Shown: positions 34,106 to 46,900, counted from the stretch's first letter. The stretch: 64,000 nt of DNA from Aphanomyces cochlioides (GCA_019828595.1 JAHQRK010000017.1:744001-808000), one strand, 5' to 3'. A program made the numbers and translations. Notes: generated by a model from the sequence alone, not told the origin.

Positions 34106-35920
34106 ATGGACGGGACAAAGCCACTGGGTTCCATCGAGCCTCAAGACTCCATGGCGAATTTCGTCGATGACATCCAAAGCAATAATCGACAAGGCAGCCA
34201 TACGGACTTGGTGCATCTCAACGATACCAGTAAGGCTTGGATGTTGTCGAAATGTATCGCGTGATTTTGATGTAGCCATGCCTTTGGAAGATAATGTGGA
34301 GCAAGATATACCTGATCAAGACGACGAGATTGACTACCAAGTATGCCGAACGCTAGTTCACATTGATGGACATGTCATCTTGTAGGTCTCGTTCAACGAA
34401 ACAATCATTGGACTCACGTTGGAGGCTGATATAATGCCACATTTTCATCAAACGATCCGCGTCAAGGACACGACAGGTCCGGCTGCTTCTGGTGGGGTCA
34501 TTCAGGTGCCAATAGATTCTTTTTTGACCATACAGTTGTAATACTTCGTAGCGCGGCGACGTCTTGCTGAGCGTGAACGATCAGCTCATTCTGCCAAATG
34601 TGCCGTTTGCACAAGTTATGCACCGGTTGAAATCAGCACCACGACCGCTGGTGCTACGCTTTCGGCGAGCTGTTCAAGTGGAACTTCCAGCGGGATTTGC
34701 ACTGGACCGACGCAGTACAGCAGCCTCTGATTTGCAAAGTCAACTCGCAGTTGAATCAGACAATTCAGACGACGATGCTGTTGCAAGTGCAGACTCGACG
34801 CATGATAGCTCGGCAATGTCAACAAGGCACAAACTTCAAGACGCCGCGCCTCCAGCGCCACCTCAATCTTCTTTACTGTCCACTTGGAAAACCATGGATT
34901 GGGGGTTTCTTCGCAAGCCTTCAACACCCATGGAAGATATTCAAACAGCCATGTTGTCGCTACGGATACAAGCTCCAGAAGCTCAACTTGCACCGTCGTG
35001 TCCTCAGGACAAGGTACAAAACACTTGTCTTGGTTGATTTTGATTGTTCGAAGGCTGCACTTCTAGTTCGATGGGCAGCTTGTCCTGGAGCTCGAACCTA
35101 TCAATTAAACTGTTCGCGCGACTGGCCTGTAAAAGTTTGGAGGGTTTGCACTGAGCCCATGCATGTTTGCAATGGCGGCATGGAGTGTCTTGTTAATGGC
35201 CTTGATTTTGGCCGGGCGTATGTATTTCGCGTGCGATGTGGGCTCAACGGCAATATCTTTGGGGACTTCAGCGATATTAGCGAGCCCGTCATGACTGCCT
35301 CGGAGCCATTGTGGACAAGTTTCTTCAAGAATTGACCAGTGACACCTAGTTGTAGGCCAAAAGACGTCATCATGTCTCCTATTAAAAAGCAAATTGGCGT
35401 GCCAGACGCGCCACAACTGGAGTATCATCCAGATTTTGATGGACAAATCAATATGTCGTCGCTTGTCGTGACCTGGACGGCAGTACCTAACGCAAGCTAT
35501 TACCAAGTCCAAGGCATGCGGCACAATAGTGTTGTTGGACTGTGGAAAACATCTCCAGAATTAAGTGCATTCGAGCTCACGGACAAGGATTCTTGCACTA
35601 TGCGGTATCGCCTGCAAGGTACATGCATTTGCTCCTTTGTGTTGGAGTTCTTGCGTGTCATAGGCCTGACATCGTCGACTGAATACGTCGTTCGCGTACG
35701 AGCAGCAGACTCAAGCATGCGATGGGGAGAATACAGTTGCTATTCCTTACCATTGGCAACTTTGGCGACGGATGCTGATGAGTTGGACGCTCAAGCAGCA
35801 CAAGCTAGGAAAGCAACAGCAATTGCTGTAGTGTCGAATGCAACTCTGGGCTTGAAAAGCATGGCACATTCAGTCAAAGGTAGCTTCACGAAGAATTACA
35901 CCTCACATCGCCTCGTGTAG
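34106..35920 (+). CDS. PDZ and fibronectin type III domain protein
   Basis: Likely an adaptor or scaffold. ATG 34106 opens MDGTKPLGSIEPQDSMANFV and an acidic segment (NVEQDIPDQDDEIDYQ). A PDZ domain is spread over several exons: VSFNETIIGLTLEADI, ASGGVIQRGDVLLSVNDQLI, FAQVMHRLKSAPRPLVLRFR. A Ser/Asp-rich linker with KTMDWGFLRKPSTPMEDI follows. There are two FN3-like units: LLVRWAACPGARTYQLNCSR to LDFGRAYVFRVRCGLNG, and VPDAPQLEYHPDF, SLVVTWTAVPNASYYQVQ to TSSTEYVVRVRAAD. The C-terminus (GLKSMAHSVKGSFTKNYTSH) ends at TAG 35918-35920. No signal peptide, so the FN3 units are probably intracellular. About 490 residues. Confidence 0.8.
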
Positions 35921-36113
35921 ATGTGATGATGCCAATGTTGAAAGAACCGGCATCTGAAACCAGTTTGATCACCCAAGTATTGAATAAATGCAGGTAGATG
36001 ACGTAAAGAATACCCACGATAATGTGCTTTTCTGACATAGAAGCTACATCGCCGCGACGTAAGATAAGTTGATGGAAGGCAGCAAATGAGTAAAAATGCA
36101 TACAAGTATTGCT

Positions 36114-37026
36114 TACGAAGATGCATTTGCACGACGTAACTTATCTCGCTCGGCTTTTTCAAGCTCAAATTTACGCACATCAACGCGATGGAGAAAGTCT
36201 TGCTTCTCCAAATATCTATTGGAAGCACACTCTCAGGGATGTGATGAACGCTATTCTTACCCATCCTTTGTGTACTGTTGCAGCTCGTCAGCAATGCCTT
36301 CTTTGTCTTTAAAGGATTCCCAATCCATCGAGGACTTCTCAATCGTGGAGATCTTTTTGGGTTGGTTCAGGGCTGCCAGGGCAGAATCAAGTCCAGACTC
36401 ACTGGACGAGACTTTCTTTGTAACACTGTATAGCGTTCATTAAGACTCAAAGCATATCCCATACCTGTATTCTTGACCAGCAAACTTCAGAACTTCGGTC
36501 ACTAGGTCTTTCTCAGCCTTCAATGCAGTTTTTCGAGTTGCGCTTGTCGAGCATCCCAACACCGGTATCTTAAACTCGTGTACCTTTTGCTTTTTCTTTT
36601 TACTACTACCACCACTGAGTAGTTTGTTCAGGAGCTATCACCATGGCATCATAACAGCCCGAAATATTCGCACGCAAACCTTTTTGCTCTTGTCTGCGGA
36701 TTCTTTCGAGACTGCAGAGTCTGCATTCAAATCTCCCCACATGTCATCCACTGTTCTTTTCTTGGTTTGACTACTAGCGCTTGTTTGTTTAGCTTGTTGC
36801 TGACGGGCATATCTATCACAATAGCTCTCTGGTTACACAAAGCAACGTGGGCATTGTACTCTGCCTCTTCCTTCTCGTCCAGTTGATCTTCTAGTTGCCC
36901 TTCAATATCCGCCTCTACAAAATCCATCATCAACATCAACGTCAGTATGCAGTAAGCTTTACCAGGCACGTAGTCCTCATCTTCAGAGCTTGCATCGTCT
37001 TCTGGATGGACCTTTCCGTCGGTCAT
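36114..37026 (-). CDS. SWC5: SWC5/BCNT (CFDP1) chromatin-remodelling subunit
   Basis: A subunit of the SWR1/SRCAP complex, which exchanges H2A for H2A.Z. ATG 37026 opens with the acidic N-terminus MTDGKVHPEDDASSEDEDYV and PGK. Later exons give KKRTVDDMWGDLNADSAVSK, a Lys-rich stretch and KIPVLGC. The diagnostic BCNT-C domain follows: ISTIEKSSMDWESFKDKEGI, ADELQQYTKDG, YLEKQDFLHRVDVRKFELEK and AERDKLRRANASS at TAA 36114-36116. The W-E-S-F-K and F-L-x-R-V-D signatures are intact. Several 45-60 bp introns. Upstream lie multiple TATCCGG sites. Confidence 0.85.
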
Positions 37027-37072
37027 TCCCCGCCAAAAATGAAATTTGCACCAATCCCACTTCGATCTGCAA

Positions 37073-37152
37073 TTTCCGGATAACGGGATAAATCTTTGCG
37101 AGTAATTATCCGGATATTTATAATATCCGGGTGAATACTAGCTATCCGGATG
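37073..37152. promoter_or_regulatory. Cluster of TATCCGGATA sites upstream of SWC5
   Basis: TTTCCGGATAA (37073-37083), TTATCCGGATAT (37106-37117), ATATCCGG (37123-37130) and CTATCCGGATG (37142-37152). The nearest is 47 bp upstream of the ATG at 37026. Confidence 0.6.
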
Positions 37153-37884
37153 CTGGTCACAGGTGCTGCATTTTGAGGAAATGTGTGAAGCGCGTCGTGA
37201 AGGACAGGATTTGTGCTTGCATGTACTCCATGACTCAATCATGATTTAGGTAATGTGAGAACTGCATTGCAGGCAATGCGTACGAGCTGCAATTATTATG
37301 GTGAGGAGCATTTTCGGGCTATCAATGAGATCACGTGGTTCGCAATATCATGGAACTTGATTTATGATTGATCGTGGCAAGCATTGTTTACTGCATGAGT
37401 ACACTGGCACACTTTGTCTCTGAATTGACAATCCAACGAAAGGAAGGCAGATGTCTTATTAGTCCATGTGTCTCGAGATGTGGCAGGCAACAAACACGTG
37501 CAACTCCCTCCTCATATTGCTCATGGAAGCCTTCCAAAAGCCAGACAATACGTTGTTGTAGACAGACCCCACTGCATGATCCATTACGCTTCGGTGCTAC
37601 ATCTGTGGCTTATAATGCTTAAGAACTTTGGGGATTTCAAGGCGACCCAAGCTTGTTGCCGTTGGCCGCGTGCACTGGACAGGTTGAATGATGGCTCCAC
37701 TGTCAATATGGAAGTTGAATGGACCAATCACATTGCAGCATTTTTGTTTAAAAAATCAATTTTAATTCGATTTTATAATCAAAGTACTGTACTTGAATCA
37801 ATAAAATAATTTAATTTCAAATTAAATTAATCGGTGGAAATCTCGAAATTGCTCGTTTTTCAATCTTTTTTCTGCGCGACTTCC
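37153..37884. other. No supported gene
   Basis: Short frames only. The last 150 bp before 37885 are very AT-rich and probably promoter for the next gene. Confidence 0.45.
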
Positions 37885-40602
37885 ATGTCGGATCGTCATC
37901 TCTCAAGCGACATGATGACTGCCGCATCGTATCCTTTGCCTCGCTGGACCGAACGCGGTGCGTCGTTTATACGACGTATTAACTTGGAGCGTGTGGCGGA
38001 AGATCCACGCGTGAAATTGCTCCTGACGGGGCAACATCCCGGCGACACGGCGCTGCTTTCACCGCACTCATTGCATCCTGCCAACGAAGAAACATCGCCT
38101 ACGACAAGCTCTGCGACAGGCCCTGCCTCTTGGCCACGCTCTCTGAAAGAATCGATCCAGAATACATTTTTCAACAAGAACAACGACGAACCGTTGCTAC
38201 ATTTATCGCCACGCATGGCGATCCTCGCACCCCACTTTATGAACACTATCCAGAAACTCTTTGCGTCGAAAACGTCAGCCAATGCATGGAGCGATGCACA
38301 GCAGGCCATGTCGAGTCTTGATTATGCAATTGCCACGCGATTTGCAGACAAAGCTTGTGTATTGGACTGTGGCCTCTTCGACGCAATTGTCAAGACCCAT
38401 CAGAAACCCTTGGTTGAGGATACATTTGCTGGTATACCTTTCTATTCCCGTCTTTTTCTAATCATTATGTGTAGGTGGCCGCGTGACATCGCTTCCTTTC
38501 AAGCGGGGAACGGTGCCGTCGACCCATGCGATGTTTATTGCGTCATCGACCGTTTCATCATGGCTAGCTCTGGATGAAGCTCACGTAGCGATCATTCTCG
38601 CCCCAAACAACGAGCAGATGAGTTTATACTTGGCCTGCTGCGCAATGTACCGTGCTCCATTTGCTACAGACCTGATTCCCTACGGCGAGCGCATTTTGCA
38701 ATGGTTGAATGTCGTTTTTCAACTCCAAATGGCTCAACGTGTCCAATCGTAGGTTTGGTGACCATGTTGATGCCGCCGAGTCGCTGGCTCTGCGTCTTTC
38801 CAAGACATTCGGTGAGTCAGACAGCCGCAATACGACGTATATTGCTGGTTTACCTCGACCTCAAGTTCGATTTCTGCGAGATTTCTCGCTTTTGCTCATG
38901 CTGCGAGACAAACAACTGATGGCATCGGTGTGTGCCGTTAACTCGGTCCCTGTTATGACTTCATCTCTAGGCTGGTTCCGTCAATCGAAGTACAATCAGT
39001 GGTGCTGCCGTCCTTCCTGCCTTGCAACCACTCTATATTCATCATCTTAATCTACTACAAGCGCCCAATCCAACGGTCTGCACTGATTCCACTCTGTCGT
39101 CACCAAACATTGCTGATGTAGACACGGTACTTGCCAGACAATGCCTATCGGCCGTATTTCGCCTTGCAAGATGACCAAGGGTATTGTTTTGCCCCATTCA
39201 TGTTGTATTCAACACTCTCTTGTGATCTCTAGGCATGTCTTGTACTCGAGCATGGTGCTTGGCATTCGTAGCATTGTGCCTGCTGATGGACCACAATCGT
39301 TCAAAGTAAACCCAGAGCCATAAAATCAGAGACTCATGGCATGTAGGTGAACCGCCAAGTCGACACGACAGATCTCCATTTGCACATGTATCATGTTCCG
39401 GTCAATAGTCGTGGGCAAATTGTCGTCGAGTGTCGATTAAGCTGCAGTTTGCTCTTTGAAAACTTACGAGGTGCTCCACGTGGTCAAGTATGTCCATGAA
39501 CTTTTAGCGATAACTCTGAATGGCTTGTCTAGATTACGCTGCGACTCCGTGACGGCGACTTTGATTGCGTCTCAACATTGTACACGCCCCACATGGACTT
39601 CGCCATTGAGGTTTGTAAAATTCACGAGGAAAAGATGCTCATAGACTTTGGATAGATGGTCTACGGCACGTCGGCCGATGTATTTCCCGAAGAGCCCGAA
39701 GAACCGGTGGCGCCAATCGAGCATACTGTACCAGTGGCTCGGAGCGTCGTTCTTCCCATTCCTCGCGCTCGAGTACGTCGTCTTGACTCAAGATGGGGTT
39801 GATCGTTGAATTTGTAGCGCCAAATGGTCCCGGAAGAAGCGCTGATTCTGGCCAGCTTCACAGTCCCAGACCCGATCGTGTACTCATCGGTGGGTGATGT
39901 ACATCTCAAGCAAGTAGATGTGTGCCAGCGACAGCGTGTTGTCTACTTGCAATTTCACGTTCAGTGTGGCGACGGCCAACTTCGTATTCTCACTACAAAT
40001 CAACTGTTTGGCTACACACTGCCGCCTCCAGTCGTCGCCAAGTTAACGGAAGTTGGTGCTGCAGGTCTTTTGGCTCAAATGCCGCAGTATGACCCGTCCA
40101 ATGCCGACTCATTTGATGAGCAGTACGGCTTGTGGCTACAACGGCAGTTTGACGACGATGTGTCGCGGATGTCCACTCAAATACACATTGGCACGACACC
40201 AACCGATATTGAAAATCTCGTTGCCCAACATGGTACCTCTAAACTTGAAATCCTTCTCCTGATGGCAAATTTATAGGGGAATTGGGCCTTGTCATGCTCG
40301 CCAATCAGCTTCAACAAGCTGAGCTCAACACGTCAGTAGAGCATTTTGATTCCAGAGTTGATGGATTCACTTGTAGACGCGGCGCGTCAATGCGGTTGAT
40401 TTCGCAATTGCCAACGCGGATTTATGAAATGGAATCCAAAGCACAGGAATGCCTCGTCTGTCGGTATAATTTTGCCACTGGCGATGAAATTCGTACACTG
40501 CCTTGCTTCCACACGTACCATTCAGAGTGCATTGATCCGTGGCTGCGCATCAACAAGGTGTGCCCCGTATGCCAAGTGTCGATCGAAGTTCACTTGGAGT
40601 AG
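37885..40602 (+). CDS. PTEN-like phosphatase/C2 tandem fused to RING-H2 finger
   Basis: ATG 37885 opens MSDRHLSSDMMTAASYPLPR. Residues about 1-180 are unfamiliar. A following region resembles the PTEN/tensin/formin phosphatase fold (TVSSWLALDEAHVAIILAPN, LYLACCAMYRAP, IAGLPRPQVRFLRDFSLLLM). The usual HCxxGxxR loop is absent; the equivalent segment reads IILAPNNEQMSLYLACC, so it should be catalytically dead. Next is a C2-like region (LQPLYIHHLNLLQAPN, NAYRPYFALQDDQG, VDTTDLHLHMYHVPVNSRGQ, IVVECRLSCSLLFENLRG). At the C-terminus a canonical RING-H2 starts ECLVCRYNFATGDEIRTLPC, continues FHTYHSECIDPWLRIN and closes VCPVC, ending at TAG 40600-40602. It would act as an E3 ligase guided by the PTEN-C2-like part (inference). 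Exon joins near 39.3-40.3 kb are uncertain. Confidence 0.6.
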
Positions 40603-40645
40603 TCGGAAATGTTGAAAAATACATTTTCATATATATAAATCTACT

Positions 40646-42388
40646 TTAGTGCCCTGTTTCATATGTGGTCTGGAGAAACCCGAGTGCTAAACCAAGAGCG
40701 CCGCCCATCAGGACAAGCTTCCATTCGTCTTCTTCGAAGACAGGATGAAGCAGGCGTTCAAAGTCGTGGAAGCTCAGAGCGCCGATTTTTTCTCGCAGTG
40801 TGTTTTCCAAGTCGAGAGCGACCATCGTGTATTGCTCAATGTGGCGCAAACTTTCAGGGAACTTTTGCACAACCAAGTCCGTAATGTCATCCTTGATTGA
40901 GTTGAGCGTGTCTTTGCCAATACCAATCGACACGATGCGATCAGCAACGGCTGTGCCTGCATCGACAGAGTGGCGGACATTGGTATATACCAATTCAAAC
41001 AGTTTATCACTGGCAGGACCTTTCAAAATGGCTTCAATAATATTGTGAGCGTTCAAAACATCGCGTGAGACCATTTTGCCGTACATTGCAGCGACTTCTT
41101 GCTGACGGCGCAGAAAGAGACCATGAAGTTTAATGCATAGCACTTTCTTGGGGTTCACAGGCTCGAAAATCATCTTCAAGGCCAACCAGTTGGTCAATGT
41201 GCCGACAACCAAACCGAAGACGGGGAAGGTAATATACTTGCTCAAACTAGGCGCAGCGAGGTACAAAATCATCTGAAGCACACCAAACAAAAAGCCCATG
41301 ACGGCACCTGAATTGCGAATAAACGCCAGCTCTTGGTACCCGCACGTGACAAACATGTTTACAATCAATTGCTTGTCCTTCATCATATTGGTCACGACCA
41401 TATCTTCCAAGTCAAAGACGTCGTCGATGCGTTCCTTAATCTCCACCATCAACTCCTCGATGTGCTTAGGCGCCTCTTCCTTGATCTTTTCAACAATCTC
41501 GTCTTTAACAGAGTTGGGCAACACGTTCCACAAGCTGGGATTGTATTTGAGCGCCATCGTTTCGACAATGTCTTTGACCGTGGTGAACAAAATGGGTTCA
41601 AGTTCTTTCGATACTTGCTTGGGGTCGATGCGGCTGAAGACTTCTCGAACGTCCAAAAGCTGAGATGTCATGATACGCACCGACATGCGCGCCATCTTTT
41701 CGCCTTTGAAAGGCACAATGCCTTGCCATCCGCAAACACCCATATTTGTGCCTGGAAATTGACCAATACCAAAGTATTCAAGAGGGTAAAACGTCATGAA
41801 AAGCGCAAGCCAAATGTGGACGTACGTAAAGACAACACTGATGACTGGAATCGACGATACAGTCAAAATACGTCGGCTGTCCCATCCATGATCCTTCAAT
41901 TGATCTGGAAAGACTGCAAACGCCAAGACGGCACCAACGACCAAGAGGACAAGAAACACAATGACAACCCAGTTCGGTCGCGCAAGCATTGGAGGAAAAT
42001 CGCACGGTTCAATGTGTTTCGGTCGTCTTTTCTTCTTGCCGCGGCTACTACTGGACGATGAAGAGGAGGACAGTCGCGGTGACACATTGGCTCGATATGG
42101 GCTATTGGAATCAGTGGCTGTCGCAACGAGGGTGTCATTTCCCGAGCGTGGGAACTTGGACGTCACTTGATGCATTCCGAGCAACGTATAACGTAAACTA
42201 TTGGAGAGCTTGACTGGTTCAATTCGGGTCCACTGTTGGTCGGTCAATTCTAGAATCTGTCGGCCTGAAAAAGCTTTCATCTGGGAAACAAGGGAAGCAT
42301 AACGACCATCTTCAAACGACGTCATCCAAGCAGCGACCTGGCTTGGGCTCCACAGCGCAGGGTCCGAGTCGGTCCCTCCACCTGCCAT
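40646..42388 (-). CDS. DUF445 family membrane protein with N-terminal SAM-like domain
   Basis: Intronless; ATG 42388 (MAGGGTDSDPALWSPSQ) to TAA 40646-40648, 580 residues. ATG 42436 is a possible earlier start. Residues about 8-75 resemble a SAM domain (WSPSQVAAWMTSFEDGRYAS, LLGMHQVT). A Ser run and basic cluster (GKKKRRPKH) precede TM segments at about 142-162 and 180-205. DUF445 repeats follow, with NWLALKMIFEP, VLCIKLHGLFLRRQQEVA and KMVSRDVLNAHNIIEAIL. Further TM segments lie near 360-378, 383-406 and 558-576. The molecular function of DUF445 proteins is unknown. Convergent with the RING gene. Confidence 0.9.
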   Translation of the reverse strand: MAGGGTDSDPALWSPSQVAAWMTSFEDGRYASLVSQMKAFSGRQILELTDQQWTRIEPVKLSNSLRYTLLGMHQVTSKFPRSGNDTLVATATDSNSPYRANVSPRLSSSSSSSSSRGKKKRRPKHIEPCDFPPMLARPNWVVIVFLVLLVVGAVLAFAVFPDQLKDHGWDSRRILTVSSIPVISVVFTYVHIWLALFMTFYPLEYFGIGQFPGTNMGVCGWQGIVPFKGEKMARMSVRIMTSQLLDVREVFSRIDPKQVSKELEPILFTTVKDIVETMALKYNPSLWNVLPNSVKDEIVEKIKEEAPKHIEELMVEIKERIDDVFDLEDMVVTNMMKDKQLIVNMFVTCGYQELAFIRNSGAVMGFLFGVLQMILYLAAPSLSKYITFPVFGLVVGTLTNWLALKMIFEPVNPKKVLCIKLHGLFLRRQQEVAAMYGKMVSRDVLNAHNIIEAILKGPASDKLFELVYTNVRHSVDAGTAVADRIVSIGIGKDTLNSIKDDITDLVVQKFPESLRHIEQYTMVALDLENTLREKIGALSFHDFERLLHPVFEEDEWKLVLMGGALGLALGFLQTTYETGH

Positions 42389-42580
42389 GATGAGTAATTT
42401 GCGAAAATGGAGGTTCAGAATCCAAAACCGAGTCATTCCGTTAAAGTTTGATTCTATATTTTGCAAAACATTGCATATGCATACAAATGTCAAGTATAAA
42501 TTTAAAGCTTGTGCAATGGGCCGGCTGGTTATTCATATCGTACTTTCTCGGGACTTTTTTTTGTCCATACAAATTTTCAG

Positions 42581-43866
42581 ATGAAATGTAAACGCAGCGA
42601 AACATCGTACACGATTGTGAAGAGCTACGACATGGTGACACGCGGGGATACATTGGAAACGCCACGGGATGCACGTAATGAATGATGCGGAGGCTGCAGA
42701 ATGGTCGAGTAAATAGTTGTTTCCTCATAGCGTCTTCTCGTTTCTCGCTCATGACGTACAATGTCTTGGCGCAATGTTACGTCAAATCGTCGTGGTTTCC
42801 ATACTGTGATCCAAAAGCGTTGCGATGGAAGACGAGATCGAACCTCCTGGTGCGTCCGATGAGTTGAGCCATGCAAGCATAACTGAACAAAAGATGTAGA
42901 AGCAGCAAATCGAAGCGTTTTCTCCACGGCCAGATATTCTCTGCATGCAGGTTGGACACATTAATGGACATCAAAGCTCCATGTCAACAGGAATGCGACA
43001 ACTTTGATGACTTTTGGAAACCGACCATGGCCGCCATGGGATATGACAGGTGAAGAATGAGAATCCATGTGAAGATTGCTGACAGGAGATCAATAGCTTG
43101 TACTTGAAGAAAACGGGAAACAAGAAGGATGGTGTGGGTCTTTTTTGGCTACGAGAAAAGTTGGTGCCATTGCTCATGGAGCACTCAAAAGCGTGAATTT
43201 CCATAGACTCGAAGTTCTCGGGGGAGAAAATGTGTCATTGAACGACGCAATCCACTCCATCACTGGTATGAAATCGTTGTTGCATGAACGATTGGACTTC
43301 TATGCGATGCAGATCCTGACCTCCAAGGCCGAGTCATTCGTGACAATGTTGGCGTTCTAGCACATTTCCAATTCACGAGCAACTCATCAACGCCACAATT
43401 CATTGTCGCATCCACGCATTTGTTTTGGGATCCTGCGCAAGCTGATGTCAAGTTGGCACAGACTAAGTGCATGCTTGAGGCCATCGAAGCATATCGAGCA
43501 TCGGCAAACTTGTCCACCCTGCCAGTCTTCTTTGCTGGCGATTTGAACTCGATGCCTGGCAGTGAAGTGTACGAATATATTGTGTCCCGAGGGTTTTCCA
43601 GTGCCTATGCGACATATGATGATGCAAATGGAGGTGAGCCATCATTCACCAATGTCAATGGTGTTGTCCCCGTCGACGACGGTAGTACGAAGCCAGCGTT
43701 TGTTGGTACTTTGGACTACATTTTTTACGATTCGACCAAAGTGCGCGTGAAGTCACTCATGAAACTCATGGAGTATGATGTTGTGACCGCTGATGGCGGA
43801 GCGTTACCAAATCGTCAAATCGGCTCCGACCATTTGCCCCTCATGGCCGAGTTCGAGTTTGCGTAA
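42581..43866 (+). CDS. CCR4/Angel/nocturnin-type EEP nuclease
   Basis: An endonuclease/exonuclease/phosphatase-fold enzyme, probably a 3'-5' deadenylase or related phosphatase. ATG 42581 (MKCKRSETSYTIVKSYDMV), exon 1 ending at a GTAATG donor, then SSRFSLMTYNVLAQCYVKSS. A later splice creates DILCMQECDNFDDFWKP, which supplies the metal-binding Glu of the family CxQE motif. Then KTGNKKDGVGLFWLREKL, FIVASTHLFWDPAQADVKLA, FFAGDLNSMPGSEVYEYI, FVGTLDYIFYDSTKVRVKS and the catalytic RQIGSDHLPLMAEFEF at TAA 43866. The Asp-Asn and Asp-His catalytic pairs are intact. About 370 residues, with no LRR domain, so closer to Angel/nocturnin than to CCR4 proper. Confidence 0.88.
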
Positions 43867-43912
43867 AAGATAACATGTGTGGTTTACACATAGATTAAGA
43901 CGAAAGATAGAC

Positions 43913-46900
43913 CTAACGGCGTCTGCGACTGCGAAAACTCGTCTAAACCACAATTTCAAATATTAACTTTAAGATTCGACGTACCATTTCCTCTTCTTCC
44001 TCGTTGGCATTTCCTTCAGGTTCGTTTGCCTTATCTGGCGTTCTACGATAGTCATGCTAAATAATTAGGAAGAACAAACTGCACACCTTCGAATTGAATA
44101 TCTAGTCTTCTTGTTTACTACTGGGGAGTCCGACAAGTCGACACGCTTCTTTCCTTTCTTGGAGGTATCAATATCTGCTGTGGCACTCTTCTTGGTCGGC
44201 TCGTCTTCAGGTTCTTGTTGATCCTTAGCAGGGGGTTTGACTGCCTCGTTGGCTTGAGACCTAAATTCCACGTCAAGTGAACTTCATAGGATTGTATTGA
44301 AGCACCTCTTGGAGACGGATGTCAATGGAATCTTTTGAGATCGTGGGGATTTCCGTAGACGCGGTGTTTCAGGTTTATCACCGTTATTGATGTTTGCTCC
44401 ATCTTCTTTTGTCTCTTCTTCATCGAAAATTGTATCTGCCTCGTCTGCTGTGGCCTTTGCACTGTGATTATTCTTTGCCTGTTTTGCACGGGCAAACGTT
44501 TTATCATCATTTTCTTTTGTCTCGTTCTCATCTGACTTAGTCTCTTCGTTAGCTTTGCTCAACATTTTGTCATCCTTGTCGTCGTTGGCTTTTGATTCGT
44601 CGCCACCCGAGTGTTCACCAAGATTTTCATTTGTCGGCTCTTCTTCGTCATCAACAACGACCAAATCCCGGGAACTTTGCTCCTAAAGTTGTCCAGCGTC
44701 ATCTACACGAACTATTTTAGCAATAAATACCTTGTAAGTCTGCATTGGCAACTCCTCTTGCAGCTCTTCAACATCACTGTCTTGATCAGCTAAATTCGCA
44801 TCGTTCTTTGCGAGGCGCGATGGCATTCTATATTTGTGCAAGTAAGCGAGGTTCCCTCAATTAACAATACCGTCGCGATGGTGGGGTGACTTTGGTTGGC
44901 GTGGGTGACTTCTTGACTTTCTTACTTGCTTTGTCGCTTTCGGACACTTTGATAAGAGCTGGTCGTTTCTTTTGTTTAGGTGTTTCTGGCATTGTAGAAG
45001 TCTCGTTTGCTGTCGACGACTTTGTCTCGTCTATTCTGCCTGGTTGAAATAATTGTTTTGGTAGGTATATTTGGCCTGGATATGCCTTGAGATTGATTTG
45101 GTTCTTTATACGCTTTTTAAGCCACGTTGTGCAAGAATCGATGATCTCATACATTTTAGCTGCCGAAGGGTCAGTCGCGTCGTGGCACAAGGATAATTTG
45201 TGCAGCATCTGCAGCAAAAATGAAATATTGTCAGCTTCAGAGGCTGCATGCGAGACCAAAGCTTCTAGCAAAAAATAAAGCGAATTCATGCTAACTTCAT
45301 CCCAAGGAGAGTGTAGCACCAAATGAATCATATAAGGCAAGGCGTATTCAGGAACCATAAGAGAGCTTGCCGTGTTGCTTTGATCAACCCGTGCTTCGTA
45401 CATTCGCCGCATGCGTTGCACAGCTGTTTGAAGCAGTGTTTTCACCTCCTTCTTCATATCAGCATTTGGATCAGTGCAAGCAAGCGCTAGATAGCACATG
45501 TACTTATGGTTTATAGGATGGTGGAGTAGATTGGCTGTCAGCTTCTTTAGCATGGCGCGACGGACAATGTCTTCTGGATCTTCAATTACATAACCCAGAG
45601 AGTGCCATTCTTCAATTTCAATCTGATTTTCGATTGCAGGTACACGAGTCATTTTTAAGACGCTTGACGCGGCAGTTGCGCGGAGTGGAGCTATGGTTTT
45701 GTAATTCGTACCTTGGAAATGTTGAAAGCACAGGTCAAGAACTTGCCGACTGCTATCGTGAAGATCTTTGTGTAGAACCAAATTGGTAAGTAGATTTAAT
45801 GCCAAACATTTGACATCTCTCTTCTTGGCGGCATTTTCGTACACCTCAAGAGTTTGCTTGAACAAAGTTGGGGCGTCAGAAATTGCTTCTGATGCATGTT
45901 TCACGAAAATGGCCAATGCTTGCAACTTAGCTTCAGAAAATTCTGCTTGTTTCAACAATTTCTTCACAAACGATGTCGCCTCATTAGGATATAATTTCAC
46001 AAGGATGCGTGCGCTCTTCTTCACGACGTCGACAGAGCCAGACGTACAGTGGTTAATTAAAATTTTCTTCATGGATGTCGGAATTTCATCTAAGTTGGTA
46101 GAATGCTTGGTCAAGGACACAAACAAATCAAACACACAAGATGATTTTGGTGACAAGGAAAGCAATTGTTCCAAGGACTCCAAGTGACTGGCTAGCAATT
46201 GAGGACACACAGATCCAACCATTTGCAGAATCTCCGAGCAAGATTTGTTGTTTTCATCTTCGAGCATAGACAGCAAACAGGTCAGGCTGGAGGAATTCAC
46301 GGTTGTCATTGCAAGTTTTCGGCAAACAGTTTTCATAAATTCGCCCAAAGGAGTTTTCGAGCCAACCATCTTGATTAAATCTTCACGTGCTTGACGTATT
46401 GCGTTCGTTTGACTGCTTGCACTGCACAAGATGTCCAAGTGCTTTACAAGCTTCATGTCTTTCCATGTAACAAGTTTCTCCACAAGACCAGCAATGCCTT
46501 CTGTCTCAGGCAGGAGAGATCCTAGCTCCTTTAAAGATTGCTTCGCACTGGCCACCAAATTCGCCTGTTGTGATTTTCCACGCAATTGATTCTTGACTTC
46601 GATGAAACGCATTATAATTTGTCGACATTGCATCCGCTCCATGAGAATGCGCTTTAGAGCTTCTTTTGATCCGGCATCCAGATGCCTCCATATAAAGAGC
46701 AATCCTTTCATTCGATATACATCTGTGGTTTGTTTTGGTAGAAGAATATCATCGAGCAGCTGCACAACACGAAGTCGTAATTCTTGTTCACGATACGCGA
46801 AACACTTCAAAACGTAGTCGGGGATCCATGCCAACTCTTTTGCAGCAGTTGAAATCTCCATATTTCCATTTGTCCAAGAGGTAGACACGTGAGCAGCATA

